Shown piece after piece: positions 1 to 7,885 of a stretch of DNA of 64,000 nt (position 1 is its first letter; every line of letters begins with the position of its first letter). The DNA is from Paenibacillus piscarius (GTDB lineage: Bacteria > Bacillota > Bacilli > Paenibacillales > Paenibacillaceae). Below the pieces are notes generated by a model. It was not told the DNA's origin, ran no database searches, and saw nothing but the letters and a program-made list of their open reading frames with translations. Position numbers and translations under genes: made by a program. The DNA is taken from the NCBI RefSeq assembly GCF_022234545.1, contig NZ_JAIEUI010000012.1:62001-126000 (forward strand). Reading direction: 5' to 3'.

Positions 1-2
1 GT

Positions 3-362
3 TTATGTATACCTTCAGACACTGGCGGCAATGCTGTGTATCTGCTGGGAGTGATCGTGGAGGACTTCAGTCTGGTCACTTCGGACATGCTTACGGCTGT
101 AGTGCCTGCGGCACAGTACGCGGTATTCACGACACCGCCGGTAGATGCTACCGATCTGGAGCGGCCGGAGACTTTTGCCGAGGTGGTTAAGAGTACCTGG
201 AGATATATCTTCGAGGACTGGTTCCCGGGAAGCGGCTATGTGCATGACGAGGACAAGCTGAACTTTGAATTCTACGATGAGCGCTGCCATGCCCGGGTGG
301 ATTCGGTGATGGAGATCTATGTTCCGGTGCGTGAGCGCAGGGTTCATGAAACCATTAAATAG
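3..362 (+). CDS. GyrI-like effector-binding domain protein, C-terminal part (start outside window)
   Basis: The frame is open from the window edge to TAG at 360-362, so only about the last 119 residues are visible. They match the second half of a GyrI-like small-molecule-binding domain, as found behind AraC DNA-binding domains: VVPAAQYAVF, then EDWFPGSGY, then a closing strand EIYVPV. The AraC regulator at 26932-27792 ends with the same landmarks (VVPAASWAVF, QEWFPGTGY, EVWIPV), so the two are paralogous over this domain. Whether this copy has an AraC helix-turn-helix or is a stand-alone GyrI-type protein cannot be told, because the N-terminus is missing. The domain family binds small hydrophobic or cationic ligands; the ligand here is unknown. 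Confidence 0.72.
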   Translation, partial: LCIPSDTGGNAVYLLGVIVEDFSLVTSDMLTAVVPAAQYAVFTTPPVDATDLERPETFAEVVKSTWRYIFEDWFPGSGYVHDEDKLNFEFYDERCHARVDSVMEIYVPVRERRVHETIK

Positions 363-383
363 GCTATAGAAATATGGCACTGA

Positions 384-614
384 AGTCGGAGATTCCACCC
401 CGAACCCACGGATTATTCCGGTGAGATCAGTATTATCCGGGACGGCCAGGAGATCTTGAATTATAATGGAGATTATCAGCGTACTAATCCTGAACAGTAC
501 CCTGTGGTATACGAGATGCCGGCTCTGCCGGGGCAAGAGCTGAAGATCACGCTTAAGGGCGAACTGAAAATATGGGATGTCGGGTATACAAAGATGCAGT
601 ATATCTGGAACTGA
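384..614 (+). pseudogene. Coding-like remnant without a plausible start
   Basis: After an in-frame TGA at 381-383 the same reading frame as the preceding gene stays open for 76 codons to TGA at 612-614. The translation looks like real protein: alternating hydrophobic beta-strands (EISIIRDGQEI, PVVYEMPALPG, ELKITLKGELKIWDVGY) and an aromatic tail MQYIWN. There is no ATG, GTG or TTG with a ribosome site near its beginning; the first methionine is deep inside. It may be the 3' end of a gene whose 5' part was deleted or frameshifted. I do not recognise the family. Confidence 0.4.
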
Positions 615-652
615 GTACTTGATCTTCCATTAGGAGAGGATGGGTGACGGTT

Positions 653-1258
653 ATGAGAATGGCATTTGTGCTGTTTGACGGCATGACCACCATGGATTTC
701 GTGGGGTTCTATGAAGGGGTGAGCTGGGTGGCGATCCTGAAGGCGAAGGAGAACGTATCCTGGACCTTCTGCGCCAACAAGGCTGAGGTGAGTGATGACC
801 GGGGCCTGACCATCAAGGCTAATGAGATTTTGCCTGATCTGGGGGCATTTGATCTGGTCTTCCTCCCGGGCGGTCATGCGACCCGGACGCTCCGCAATGA
901 TGAGGAATTCATAAGCTGGATACGGACGGCAGAAGGTGCGCGCTATAAAGTATCGGTCTGCACAGGTGCACTGCTCTTAGGGGCGGCAGGATTCTTAGAG
1001 GGTAAAAAAGCGACCACGAACTCGTCAGCCTACGATCTGCTTGCCCCTTACTGCGGGGAAGTCATTAAGGCCCGGGCCGTCCGGGAAGGCGACACCTTCA
1101 CCGGAGGCGGAGTAACGTCCTCAATCGACCTCGGCCTCTACCTGATCGAGTGCTTAGTGAATACAGATACTGCGCGCCAGGTGCAAAAAAGACTGGAATA
1201 CCCCTATTATCAGGCGGGTAATCTGAGCGATATTTATTATCCTTATGAAGATAAATAG
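653..1258 (+). CDS. DJ-1/PfpI family protein (class I glutamine amidotransferase-like)
   Basis: About 201 residues with the DJ-1/PfpI fold: N-terminal strand MRMAFVLFDGMTT, the flavodoxin-like core FDLVFLPGGHATRTL, and the nucleophile elbow SVCTGALLLGAAG with the reactive cysteine at about residue 103. A conserved acidic residue follows in DFVGFYE. The KKATTNSSAYDLL segment after the elbow is typical of the branch that includes isocyanide hydratases and uncharacterised ThiJ-like proteins. An upstream GTG at 644 lies only 3 nt after the AGGAGAGG box (632-639), so ATG 653 fits better. The gene is followed by a hairpin array and then a terminator. Substrate unknown; chaperone or deglycase roles are also known in this superfamily. 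Confidence 0.85.
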   Translation: MRMAFVLFDGMTTMDFVGFYEGVSWVAILKAKENVSWTFCANKAEVSDDRGLTIKANEILPDLGAFDLVFLPGGHATRTLRNDEEFISWIRTAEGARYKVSVCTGALLLGAAGFLEGKKATTNSSAYDLLAPYCGEVIKARAVREGDTFTGGGVTSSIDLGLYLIECLVNTDTARQVQKRLEYPYYQAGNLSDIYYPYEDK

Positions 1259-1293
1259 CCGTATATCCGGCACATGCACCTTTGCGGCCGCTG

Positions 1294-1473
1294 AATGTGA
1301 TCGGTTTTTCGACTACATTTGGTCATATTCCGGTAGCCGCCGCTCGATGTGATCGGTTTTTCGACTACATTTGGTCATATCCCTGCGCCACTGCTTAATG
1401 TGGTCGGTTTTTCGACTACATTTGGTCATAAACCTGCGCCGCCGCTGAATGTGATCGGTTTTTCGACTACATT
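1294..1473. repeat. 51-bp-period hairpin array 1 (4 units)
   Basis: Four imperfect palindromes begin at 1294, 1346, 1397 and 1448, so the period is 52, 51, 51. On the + strand each unit has left arm AATGTGATCG, a T-rich loop GTTTTT and right arm CGACTACATT. The 25-nt spacers resemble one another (TTGGTCAT at one end, GCGCC or GCCGC at the other). The array fills the 3' region between the DJ-1/PfpI gene and the shared terminator at 1543-1574. No other gene-like feature is visible between 1259 and 1579. Confidence 0.92.
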
Positions 1474-1542
1474 TTGGATTCCTCATTCGTAAGAGCACTT
1501 ATCCATGGGCAGTTGTAAATCAGAATTCCCTAAACAGCAAGA

Positions 1543-1574
1543 AAAGCAAGCCCCAGCAGCGGGGCTTGCCTTTC
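1543..1574. terminator. Bidirectional Rho-independent terminator
   Basis: The stem CAAGCCCC / GGGGCTTG has a 6-nt loop AGCAGC. On the minus strand it is followed by CTTTTCTTGCTGTTT, so it can end the lipoprotein gene that stops at 1580. On the plus strand it is followed by CCTTTCTT and could end transcription from the DJ-1/PfpI gene after the hairpin array. Confidence 0.8.
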
Positions 1575-1579
1575 TTCTG

Positions 1580-4051
1580 CTATTGCTGGGCTGCGGCGTC
1601 CAGTTGAACCGCTACGTAGCTTCCAAGCTCGACCATGCCTGCACTATCCAGCTTGCTGGCATCGTATTGCTTGATCACCTCCGCAGTCTTCTGCATCAGC
1701 TCTGAGCTGTCACTGTCGGCCAGGACACGCAGCACCACCAGAGTTTCGCCCTGCTTCAGCAGCCCGGCGAGCTTGTTCTTGTAATCTTCCAGGGAATCAA
1801 CCTCCAGCCCCTGGGTCACGTAATAATCATAGGCATTGCTGGTGGCCTTGAACAGAGGCAGTTCATGGTCCAGCCAGTAGGCTTTGTCCATTACATACTC
1901 TACATCGGTAGCTGTAGCATCGTTGGAGTTGTAGAGCAGATAAGGCAGTCCGGTATTAGTGGCGTTGTTGGTCGGATCGACATTGACCCACTCATCGCCG
2001 ATCTTCACCTTGTTCCAGGCGTGACTCACGCCGCTCATTGTTCCTGTTACAACCATCGAAGGGACCTGAACGAGGTCGGACAGTAATTGGAAGGTATGGG
2101 CGTAGCTCATGCATACCCCGATCTTTTTGACCAGAATGCCGTAGGTATTGAACGAATCGTTGAATTTCGCATCCACTTCTTTGAAATCCTGTTCCTTGGC
2201 ATTCTCCAGCGCAGCATCGTCGTAGGTGGTGTTGTCATTCAGGTAATTGTAGATCGCCATCTGCTTGTCATCGGCGCTCATGCCGTCCTTGATGATGGCT
2301 GCGATGACCTTGTCGGCCTCGGCCAGAATCTCCTTCTGCTTGGCACGCATCGACTCCGCAGAATCATCGAACTTCACGAACAGCGTCAGCTTCTCATAAT
2401 CATAGCCGTAGCCGCGGAATCCGAGGATGAGCGGGTTCTGGTACACCACCTTCTGGATGACATCCGATAGGGTGCGGGCATTCTGCGCCTCCGGGAAGGC
2501 TTGCAGCGAGATTTCTGTCTCACCGTTGATTAGCGTCAGTGCGAGATACTCCTCCAGAGCAGAGTCGGCATGAATCAGATCAGCCCGGATCGTGGTGCCC
2601 GGCACCGCCTGCTTGTTGCCTTCCTCTACCTTGTTCTTGGTATTCTCTTTTTGCTGATCGATGAGATTCTCACCGGGTTCTACAGGATCTCCTGGCGTTC
2701 CGGTGGCTCCACTGCCGCTGTTGTTGTCGTCAATGATCGTCGGCACGTCGGGAGCAGGAACATAGTCGGTGCTATTCTGCGGCTCCACATACCCTTGGGT
2801 GGCCCCTTTGCTCTGGGCGGCGGCCAGACTCTTAAGGTCTGCTTCCGTCAGCAGCGATACCTGGACATATCCCTTGAGTGCGGTACCCTGAATCGAGTAG
2901 GGAAGGTCAATGGGACCGGATGGCTTAAGTGTAACTGCGCCTGTGTCATAGATGACAGGAATTGAAGCTTTGGAGCCGTCAATATACTCGACCGGGACAG
3001 TCTTCGGCAGTACTCCGGCGTTCTTGAACAGCTTCAGATTAATATTATCCTCGGAAGCTACGGTGCGCGGCAGCCGTTTGGACAGGGCTACGGTATCGAC
3101 CGAGGCGCTGAAGCTGGACTCTTTGTCACCCTGGACCGCAGTAATGTAATATTCACCTTGCACATTGTTGTTCTGGATGCTGGTGATCGTCTCATCGACA
3201 ATTCCCAGCGCTCCGCGCCCGTCCTTCATGAAGTCGTTATAGGCATTGCCCTGCACTGTTGCAATCTTGAGCGGACGCTGATCCGCATAGCCCTGCTCGG
3301 CACCGCTCAGCGGTTCATTGGTGTTCTCCATTGTAATATGGGAGGCACTGTAGATGTTGTAGCTCTCCGCGCCCGGCACCTCATTCCAGACCAGGGTCAA
3401 TCTTCCGTCCGGGCTGATGTCGGCCTGCAGATTCGGCACTGGCAGATCCGATTTTACCGTGAACGGAATGATCACCGGCTGCTTCAGCGGCGTAGGCTTG
3501 GACGCATCCAGGTCATAGTTGAGCCGGATATAGTACACCGGGGCGTTCCCCCAGGAGCTCTCTCCCGTGGCGCGCAGAGAGTCGGAAGGGAGTACGCCGA
3601 AGCCGAGCGGCTTGATGGAGTACACGCTTTTGCCGTCTACAAGCTGTGAATCTTCCAGAGTTGCAACCTTGCTCTCCGGCAGTGCTTTGATATCGGTATG
3701 TACGGACAGCGTCTTGCCGATGGCGTCGGAGCCCAGATCCGTATTGAACCGGAATACAAATTCCATATCCTGCTCCACATTATACATCGGCATGATGCCG
3801 GGGTTGCTGTCTTCCTCGTCATCATCATATTTCTGCTTCAGGTCATACACCGTCTGCGAAGCATCCGGCGGCGGGTTCCCCGCAGTGTTCTTCGGCTCTG
3901 CCGAAGCACTGGCCTGCGGCGTAGCTGACGGTTCCGGGCTGGCTTCCTTGCTGCTCCCCATGCAGCCTGTCAGCACCATGCACATAATGAGCATAATAAC
4001 TGCCAGTTGTTTCACTTTCCATTGCCTCTTCACTTTCGACTTCACGTTCAC
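1580..4051 (-). CDS. Lipoprotein with fibronectin-III-like and transglutaminase-like domains
   Basis: An 823-residue exported lipoprotein. The signal peptide ends in the lipobox VLTGC (Cys about 30), followed by a Ser/Pro/Ala-rich spacer. Residues about 200-240 look like a fibronectin-III strand set (RLTLVWNEVPGAESYNIY). The C-terminal third carries a transglutaminase-like core with a visible triad: Cys about 647 in GVCMSYA, His about 677 in VSHAWNKV and Asp about 692 in NVDPTNN. Such domains on surface lipoproteins act as cysteine peptidases or transglutaminases on peptides or the wall; the substrate here is unknown. The chosen start is GTG 4051, six bases after GGGAGAGG; an upstream ATG at 4111 has no such site. 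It converges on the terminator at 1543-1574. Confidence 0.85.
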   Translation of the reverse strand: MNVKSKVKRQWKVKQLAVIMLIMCMVLTGCMGSSKEASPEPSATPQASASAEPKNTAGNPPPDASQTVYDLKQKYDDDEEDSNPGIMPMYNVEQDMEFVFRFNTDLGSDAIGKTLSVHTDIKALPESKVATLEDSQLVDGKSVYSIKPLGFGVLPSDSLRATGESSWGNAPVYYIRLNYDLDASKPTPLKQPVIIPFTVKSDLPVPNLQADISPDGRLTLVWNEVPGAESYNIYSASHITMENTNEPLSGAEQGYADQRPLKIATVQGNAYNDFMKDGRGALGIVDETITSIQNNNVQGEYYITAVQGDKESSFSASVDTVALSKRLPRTVASEDNINLKLFKNAGVLPKTVPVEYIDGSKASIPVIYDTGAVTLKPSGPIDLPYSIQGTALKGYVQVSLLTEADLKSLAAAQSKGATQGYVEPQNSTDYVPAPDVPTIIDDNNSGSGATGTPGDPVEPGENLIDQQKENTKNKVEEGNKQAVPGTTIRADLIHADSALEEYLALTLINGETEISLQAFPEAQNARTLSDVIQKVVYQNPLILGFRGYGYDYEKLTLFVKFDDSAESMRAKQKEILAEADKVIAAIIKDGMSADDKQMAIYNYLNDNTTYDDAALENAKEQDFKEVDAKFNDSFNTYGILVKKIGVCMSYAHTFQLLSDLVQVPSMVVTGTMSGVSHAWNKVKIGDEWVNVDPTNNATNTGLPYLLYNSNDATATDVEYVMDKAYWLDHELPLFKATSNAYDYYVTQGLEVDSLEDYKNKLAGLLKQGETLVVLRVLADSDSSELMQKTAEVIKQYDASKLDSAGMVELGSYVAVQLDAAAQQ

Positions 4052-4244
4052 GAATGTCCTCTCCCGTCTGTTTCTGTTTGTCTGGATGAGGGCAATTTGG
4101 CAGTAATCCATAATTACCCATTATAAACCACAAGAGTTTTATAACCCATTCAGACACGATTAAAACAAATTTGGGATATTTTATATTTAATAGTCTGAGG
4201 GGAGGGGGGGCGGCAAGTGTGCGCTGAGTTTTTCGGGGGAATCA

Positions 4245-4253
4245 TGTTATAAT
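4245..4253 (+). promoter_or_regulatory. Extended -10 promoter element for the Uma2 gene
   Basis: TGTTATAAT is an extended -10 (TG, one base, TATAAT) about 45 bp before the GTG start at 4297. I see no convincing -35. The rest of 4112-4244 holds no recognisable feature. Confidence 0.5.
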
Positions 4254-4296
4254 TCAAGTACACTCAATCCGCTTATAGCGAAGGAGGCTGGACTCA

Positions 4297-4899
4297 GTGT
4301 CGAACCCGGATGAGAAGAAGCTTCATACGTACCAGGATTGGCTGTCGTGGGAAGGCCCATGGGAATTAATTAACGGGCAAGCTTATAATATGTCACCCGC
4401 TCCGACATCCCTGCACCAGTATGTTGTAGGGGAGTTATATTTCGCATTGCGCACACACTTGCAGAATAAGAACTGTCATGTGTTCGTTGCTCCGTTCGAT
4501 GTGTTCTTCAGCGAGAGCGATTCTATGAACACGCCTGATCATGTCGTCCATCCCGATCTGTCAGTGGTCTGCTCAAGAGATCAGATTACGAAGAAAGGCT
4601 GTCACGGTGCCCCTACTCTGATTATCGAAGTTTTATCGCCGTCAACGGCGCTTAAGGACTTCAATGAGAAGTTCAATCTGTATCAAAAGTATGGCGTTCA
4701 GGAATACTGGATTGTCGATCCCGGCAACCGCACGGTTCATGTGTATGCTTTGCAGGAGGGCATCTATCAGGTTCGCAACTTATATTCTGAGCAAGATCAT
4801 GCGTCTTCGCATGTGTTCCAGGATCTCAAAATCCCGCTGGGCAGGCTGTTTGACATGGAGACCCGGCCTGAAGGCACAAATAACCCAGCCGCAGATTAA
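4297..4899 (+). CDS. Uma2 family (DUF820) putative PD-(D/E)XK nuclease-fold protein
   Basis: 200 residues with the Uma2/DUF820 layout: N-terminal YQDWLSWEGPWELINGQAY, a central strand HPDLSVVC with Asp about 87, then LIIEVLSPST with Glu about 111, and the signature FNLYQKYGVQEYWIVDP. The family adopts a restriction-endonuclease-like fold. Its members are abundant in cyanobacteria and some Firmicutes, and no cellular function is established. It starts at GTG 4297, nine bases after AAGGAGG (4281-4287). It stands alone between convergent neighbours, with no toxin-antitoxin or restriction partner in sight, so a stand-alone restriction role should not be assumed. Confidence 0.9.
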   Translation: MSNPDEKKLHTYQDWLSWEGPWELINGQAYNMSPAPTSLHQYVVGELYFALRTHLQNKNCHVFVAPFDVFFSESDSMNTPDHVVHPDLSVVCSRDQITKKGCHGAPTLIIEVLSPSTALKDFNEKFNLYQKYGVQEYWIVDPGNRTVHVYALQEGIYQVRNLYSEQDHASSHVFQDLKIPLGRLFDMETRPEGTNNPAAD

Positions 4900-4951
4900 T
4901 TGCACGTAGCAACTCAGACTGCGGCTGGCAAGAACCGATACATATACTTGT

Positions 4952-6349
4952 CTACAGAAACTTCCGCTGCACCTTTTTGCCGTCATAGGTAAAAAGGGCT
5001 TTTTTGTCTTCCACCACGGTCTGCAGATGAATGGTCCGTCCCCACAATGCGTAAATATGCGGGAGCGTGCGCTCCAGATATTTCAGGTCCAGCTCAATGC
5101 TCTCGTAGCGGTGGGTGATCAGCAGTTCCCCGTTCCGCTCATAATCAGCATCCTCAATGACAAGATAGGGAGAGCCGCCGTTGACACGGGCCAGCACAAG
5201 CTGGTCACGCACATTCTCCCAGGCCTTGTCGGTGATTTTCCACTCTGGGCCTTTTTTCTCAAATACATAGAGGTCCAGGTCGTTCACCAGCTCCTTCGAC
5301 AGATAGCTGCGGATGAAGGAGATGTCGGAATCGAGCTCACGCACCTCGAACATTTTATCCCGGTCCCAGCGTTTTTCGATGTCCTCGAAGATCTTGAGTC
5401 CTAAATAATAGGGATTCAGGCTCTGGCGTGAGGGCTGCACCACAGCAGAATTCAACTTGGCGTATTCGACTGTCTCTTCTGCCGTCAGGTCCAGCTCGCG
5501 CATAATCCGCTGATGCCAGTAGGAGGCCCAGCCTTCATTCATGATCTTCGTCTCCATCTGCGGCCAGAAGTAGAGCATCTCGTCACGCAGCATCGTCATG
5601 ATGTCGCGCTGCCAGTCCTCCAGAACGGTGGAGTATTGCTGGATGAACCAGACGATGTCTTTCTCCGGCTCGGGGGGAAAAGGTTTCTTGCTGTTCGCGT
5701 CTGCTGCTGGGGCATCGTCCTCATCGCGGTCCAGTTCCCACAGCTCACTGTACGGACTGGCGGGTCCGGGGATGCGGGGGGCGGAGCCTTTGCGCTCCTT
5801 CATTTTGGCTTCGAGCAGGTGGGTCTTGCCCAGCTTACGCGGCTGAATCAGGCTCGGATCGATATGCTCCTGGATCGCCAGCACGGAATCGATGAAGCTC
5901 TCTACTGTATCTGTGCCGTAAGTCACCGTGTAATCATTGATCCGGTCAGCGGTGGCGGACATACTCTCGACCATATCCCGGTTGGACATGGAGAAGCGCA
6001 TATTGTTCTTGAAGAAATCGCAGTGCGCCAGCACATGCGCGACAATCAGCTTGTTCTGCACCAGCGAGTTGCCGTCCAGCAGGAAGGCGTAACAGGGGTT
6101 GGAGTTGATCACCAGCTCATAAATTTTGCTCAGGCCAAAATCGTATTGAGCCTTCATTTTATGAAAAGTCTTGCCAAAGCTCCAGTGCCCGAACCGGGTA
6201 GGCATCCCGTACGCACCGAAGGTATAAATAATATCTGCCGGACATATCTCATAACGCATCGGATAAAAATCGAGCCCGAACCCGGACGCAATCTCCGTAA
6301 TCTCGGCAATCGCCCGCTCCAGCGCCTTGATCTCCTCTTCACCGGGCAT
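4952..6349 (-). CDS. spoVR: SpoVR family sporulation protein
   Basis: 465 residues, the normal SpoVR size. The N-terminus follows the family pattern: GLDFYPMRYEICPADIIYTFGAYGMPTRFGHW, and then YELVINSNPCYAFLLDGNS and LAHCDFFKNN with conserved His and Cys. The middle holds NEGWASYWHQRIMRELDLT, and the C-terminal part YLERTLPHIYALWGR. In Bacillus, SpoVR is a mother-cell protein needed for normal spore cortex formation. In many bacteria its gene accompanies yhbH (DUF444) and prkA; here yhbH is at 57371-58540, 51 kb away, and prkA is not seen. ATG 6349 has AAGGAGA eight bases upstream. Confidence 0.95.
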   Translation of the reverse strand: MPGEEEIKALERAIAEITEIASGFGLDFYPMRYEICPADIIYTFGAYGMPTRFGHWSFGKTFHKMKAQYDFGLSKIYELVINSNPCYAFLLDGNSLVQNKLIVAHVLAHCDFFKNNMRFSMSNRDMVESMSATADRINDYTVTYGTDTVESFIDSVLAIQEHIDPSLIQPRKLGKTHLLEAKMKERKGSAPRIPGPASPYSELWELDRDEDDAPAADANSKKPFPPEPEKDIVWFIQQYSTVLEDWQRDIMTMLRDEMLYFWPQMETKIMNEGWASYWHQRIMRELDLTAEETVEYAKLNSAVVQPSRQSLNPYYLGLKIFEDIEKRWDRDKMFEVRELDSDISFIRSYLSKELVNDLDLYVFEKKGPEWKITDKAWENVRDQLVLARVNGGSPYLVIEDADYERNGELLITHRYESIELDLKYLERTLPHIYALWGRTIHLQTVVEDKKALFTYDGKKVQRKFL

Positions 6350-6458
6350 GATCCATCTCTCCTTCCAGCATATGCAGCGTTCTTCCTATGTATATGGGGG
6401 GAGGGGAGGGAGTATGATGGGCGGGATACGCGGGCGTTAGAGAGCAGATGAGTTTTTG

Positions 6459-6507
6459 TACAAAAATAGCCTAACCCATAGCGAATGCGCTAAGAGATTA
6501 GGCTATT
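6459..6507 (-). terminator. Terminator for the ArsR-type gene, beyond hairpin array 2
   Basis: Arms AATAGCCTAA (6465-6474) and TTAGGCTATT (6498-6507) enclose a second small stem, TAGCG with CGCTA. Read on the minus strand, the stem is followed by TTTTG. It lies downstream of the 6742-7659 gene with array 2 in between, so the array would be in that gene's 3' untranslated region. The stretch 6350-6458 (spoVR upstream region) shows only a G-rich run and no clear promoter. Confidence 0.75.
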
Positions 6508-6536
6508 TATTGTTTTTCTTAAAATGCGATGCCTTG

Positions 6537-6715
6537 AATGTATGCGGAAAACAGCACACATTTGCTGTTGCGTGGGCATATGGCTCGAATATATGCGAAA
6601 AACAGCATACATTTGCTGGAACGCAGGCAAGTGGCCCGAATGTATGCGGAAAACAGCATACATTGTGCTGAACGCAGGCATGTGGCTCGAATGTATGTGG
6701 AAAACAGTATATATA
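6537..6715. repeat. 51-bp-period hairpin array 2 (4 units)
   Basis: Units begin at 6537, 6588, 6639 and 6690, exactly 51 bp apart. The second subtype is seen here: left arm AATGTATGC, loop GGAAAACA or GAAAAACA, right arm GCATACATT. The stem is perfect over 9 bp in unit 3. Unit 4 is decayed (GTGG, then AGTATATA). Spacers are alike, built on TTGCTG, GCAGGCA and GTGGCTCG. Compared with arrays 1 and 3, TCG/CGA at the stem tip is replaced by TGC/GCA, a paired change. Confidence 0.92.
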
Positions 6716-6741
6716 CGGTTTAAGCCTACCCAAAACACCCC

Positions 6742-7659
6742 CTATTCCGCTTCCGTATAGAACAGTTTAAGCAGAATATTCTGCGGATAGTTTCCAAAGT
6801 GTTCGCCGAAGATGGTGAGTCCGCCTTTGTTTTTGGAATTTCCGTCAATCCCAATCCTCAGCTTGATGAAGGGGGAGTCTTCGATCTTTAGCTGGGCGAG
6901 GGTGACCGATGATATTTTCTGGCCGTCTATTCCGGTGTTGTTCTTGGTGACTCTTAGATGCTTCAACAGGCCGTACTGGCTGAGTTCGTTATTCCACCAG
7001 GTTGGTGTTATTTTCCCGCGCACATCTGAGAAGTTTCCCGGAGCCGTCCAGGTGCCTAAGAATACATCGTTGATGTAAAAAGCGATATCACTTGGCCAAT
7101 TATTGTTGGATTCAGGAAACTCTGAAGAGAGCTCTAAAGATAACTCTAGTAATTCTGCAGTGAAATTGTGGTTGAACTCATTCGGAATGATATATTCAAC
7201 GAAGCCCTCCGCAAACCAAAGTAAGGAAGCCTCGATCCGCTCATTGGAGACGAAGGTGCGCTGATCATCTAGCTTGCCGATAATTTTAGCCTGGCTGGCT
7301 AATCCGCAGGTAGGGATGACCGAGAAATTAGAATAGTAGCCCAGCTTGATTTCATTAGTAATGACTTTAAAAGGAAGATGGAGCTTTTGCGGTAAGTTGA
7401 GGGCAATATGATCAACCGCTACAATGAAATTCTTCTTTCTGCTATCTGTATCTTCCAGGTTGTCCTGGAGCTTGATGATCTTGGCGTCCTCCAGTAACCG
7501 GATATGGCGTGAGACGATCGCTTTGCTTAAGTTTAGTTTTACGGCCAGCTCACTGACAGTAAGCGGTGTGTGTAACAATAGTCTAAGGATTGAAGCTCTT
7601 GTGTCCGATGCCAGTGCTTTCAGAACAGAAATACCATGATCGTCGAGTTCTAAGAACAT
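6742..7659 (-). CDS. ArsR/HTH-type transcriptional regulator with a long C-terminal domain
   Basis: 305 residues. Residues 1-75 form a winged helix of the ArsR type: ALASDTRASILRLLLHTPLTVSELAVKL, then SKAIVSRHIRLLEDAKII. The remaining ~220 residues are a putative effector or oligomerisation domain with no metal-binding cysteine motif, so a sugar or other ligand is more likely than a metal. It is divergently arranged with the GH2/GH105 pair at 7886-10833, and the shared 226-bp region holds two copies of GTTAACTTTT, the best candidate operators. ATG 7659 has GGAGG six bases upstream. Family members in Paenibacillus often sit next to glycosidase genes; regulation of the neighbours is an inference. 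Confidence 0.85.
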   Translation of the reverse strand: MFLELDDHGISVLKALASDTRASILRLLLHTPLTVSELAVKLNLSKAIVSRHIRLLEDAKIIKLQDNLEDTDSRKKNFIVAVDHIALNLPQKLHLPFKVITNEIKLGYYSNFSVIPTCGLASQAKIIGKLDDQRTFVSNERIEASLLWFAEGFVEYIIPNEFNHNFTAELLELSLELSSEFPESNNNWPSDIAFYINDVFLGTWTAPGNFSDVRGKITPTWWNNELSQYGLLKHLRVTKNNTGIDGQKISSVTLAQLKIEDSPFIKLRIGIDGNSKNKGGLTIFGEHFGNYPQNILLKLFYTEAE

Positions 7660-7673
7660 ATGAACCTCCAGTT

Positions 7674-7850
7674 GTTAACTTTTTAGTTTACAATAATAGC
7701 TTTGTTAAAGCGCTAATTTTACTTAGTATACCACAAAGTTGAAAATGAGAAATAACACCGATATAGCCTTGAAATAACGCTTTCATCATGATAGTATTTG
7801 CTTGCCTGCGAGGAAGATTTACGATCTAAATCACAAAAAGTTAACTTTTA
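7674..7850. promoter_or_regulatory. Divergent regulatory region with two GTTAACTTTT operator candidates
   Basis: The decamer GTTAACTTTT occurs at 7674-7683, fifteen bases before the ArsR gene, and again at 7840-7849, about 37 bases before the GH2 start. GTTAAC is itself palindromic. One copy in front of each divergent gene suggests control of both by the same protein, most simply the ArsR-type regulator. Confidence 0.5.
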
Positions 7851-7885
7851 TTGTTGTGGACTACTAAGATGGGAGCTGAAGCTAA

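Noticed and set aside
5513..6451. 312-codon open frame antisense to spoVR
   Set aside because: No ribosome site and the SpoVR reading is unambiguous.
7775..7790. cre site TGAAATAACGCTTTCA before the GH2 gene
   Set aside because: The arms fit but the spacing is two bases too long for the cre consensus.
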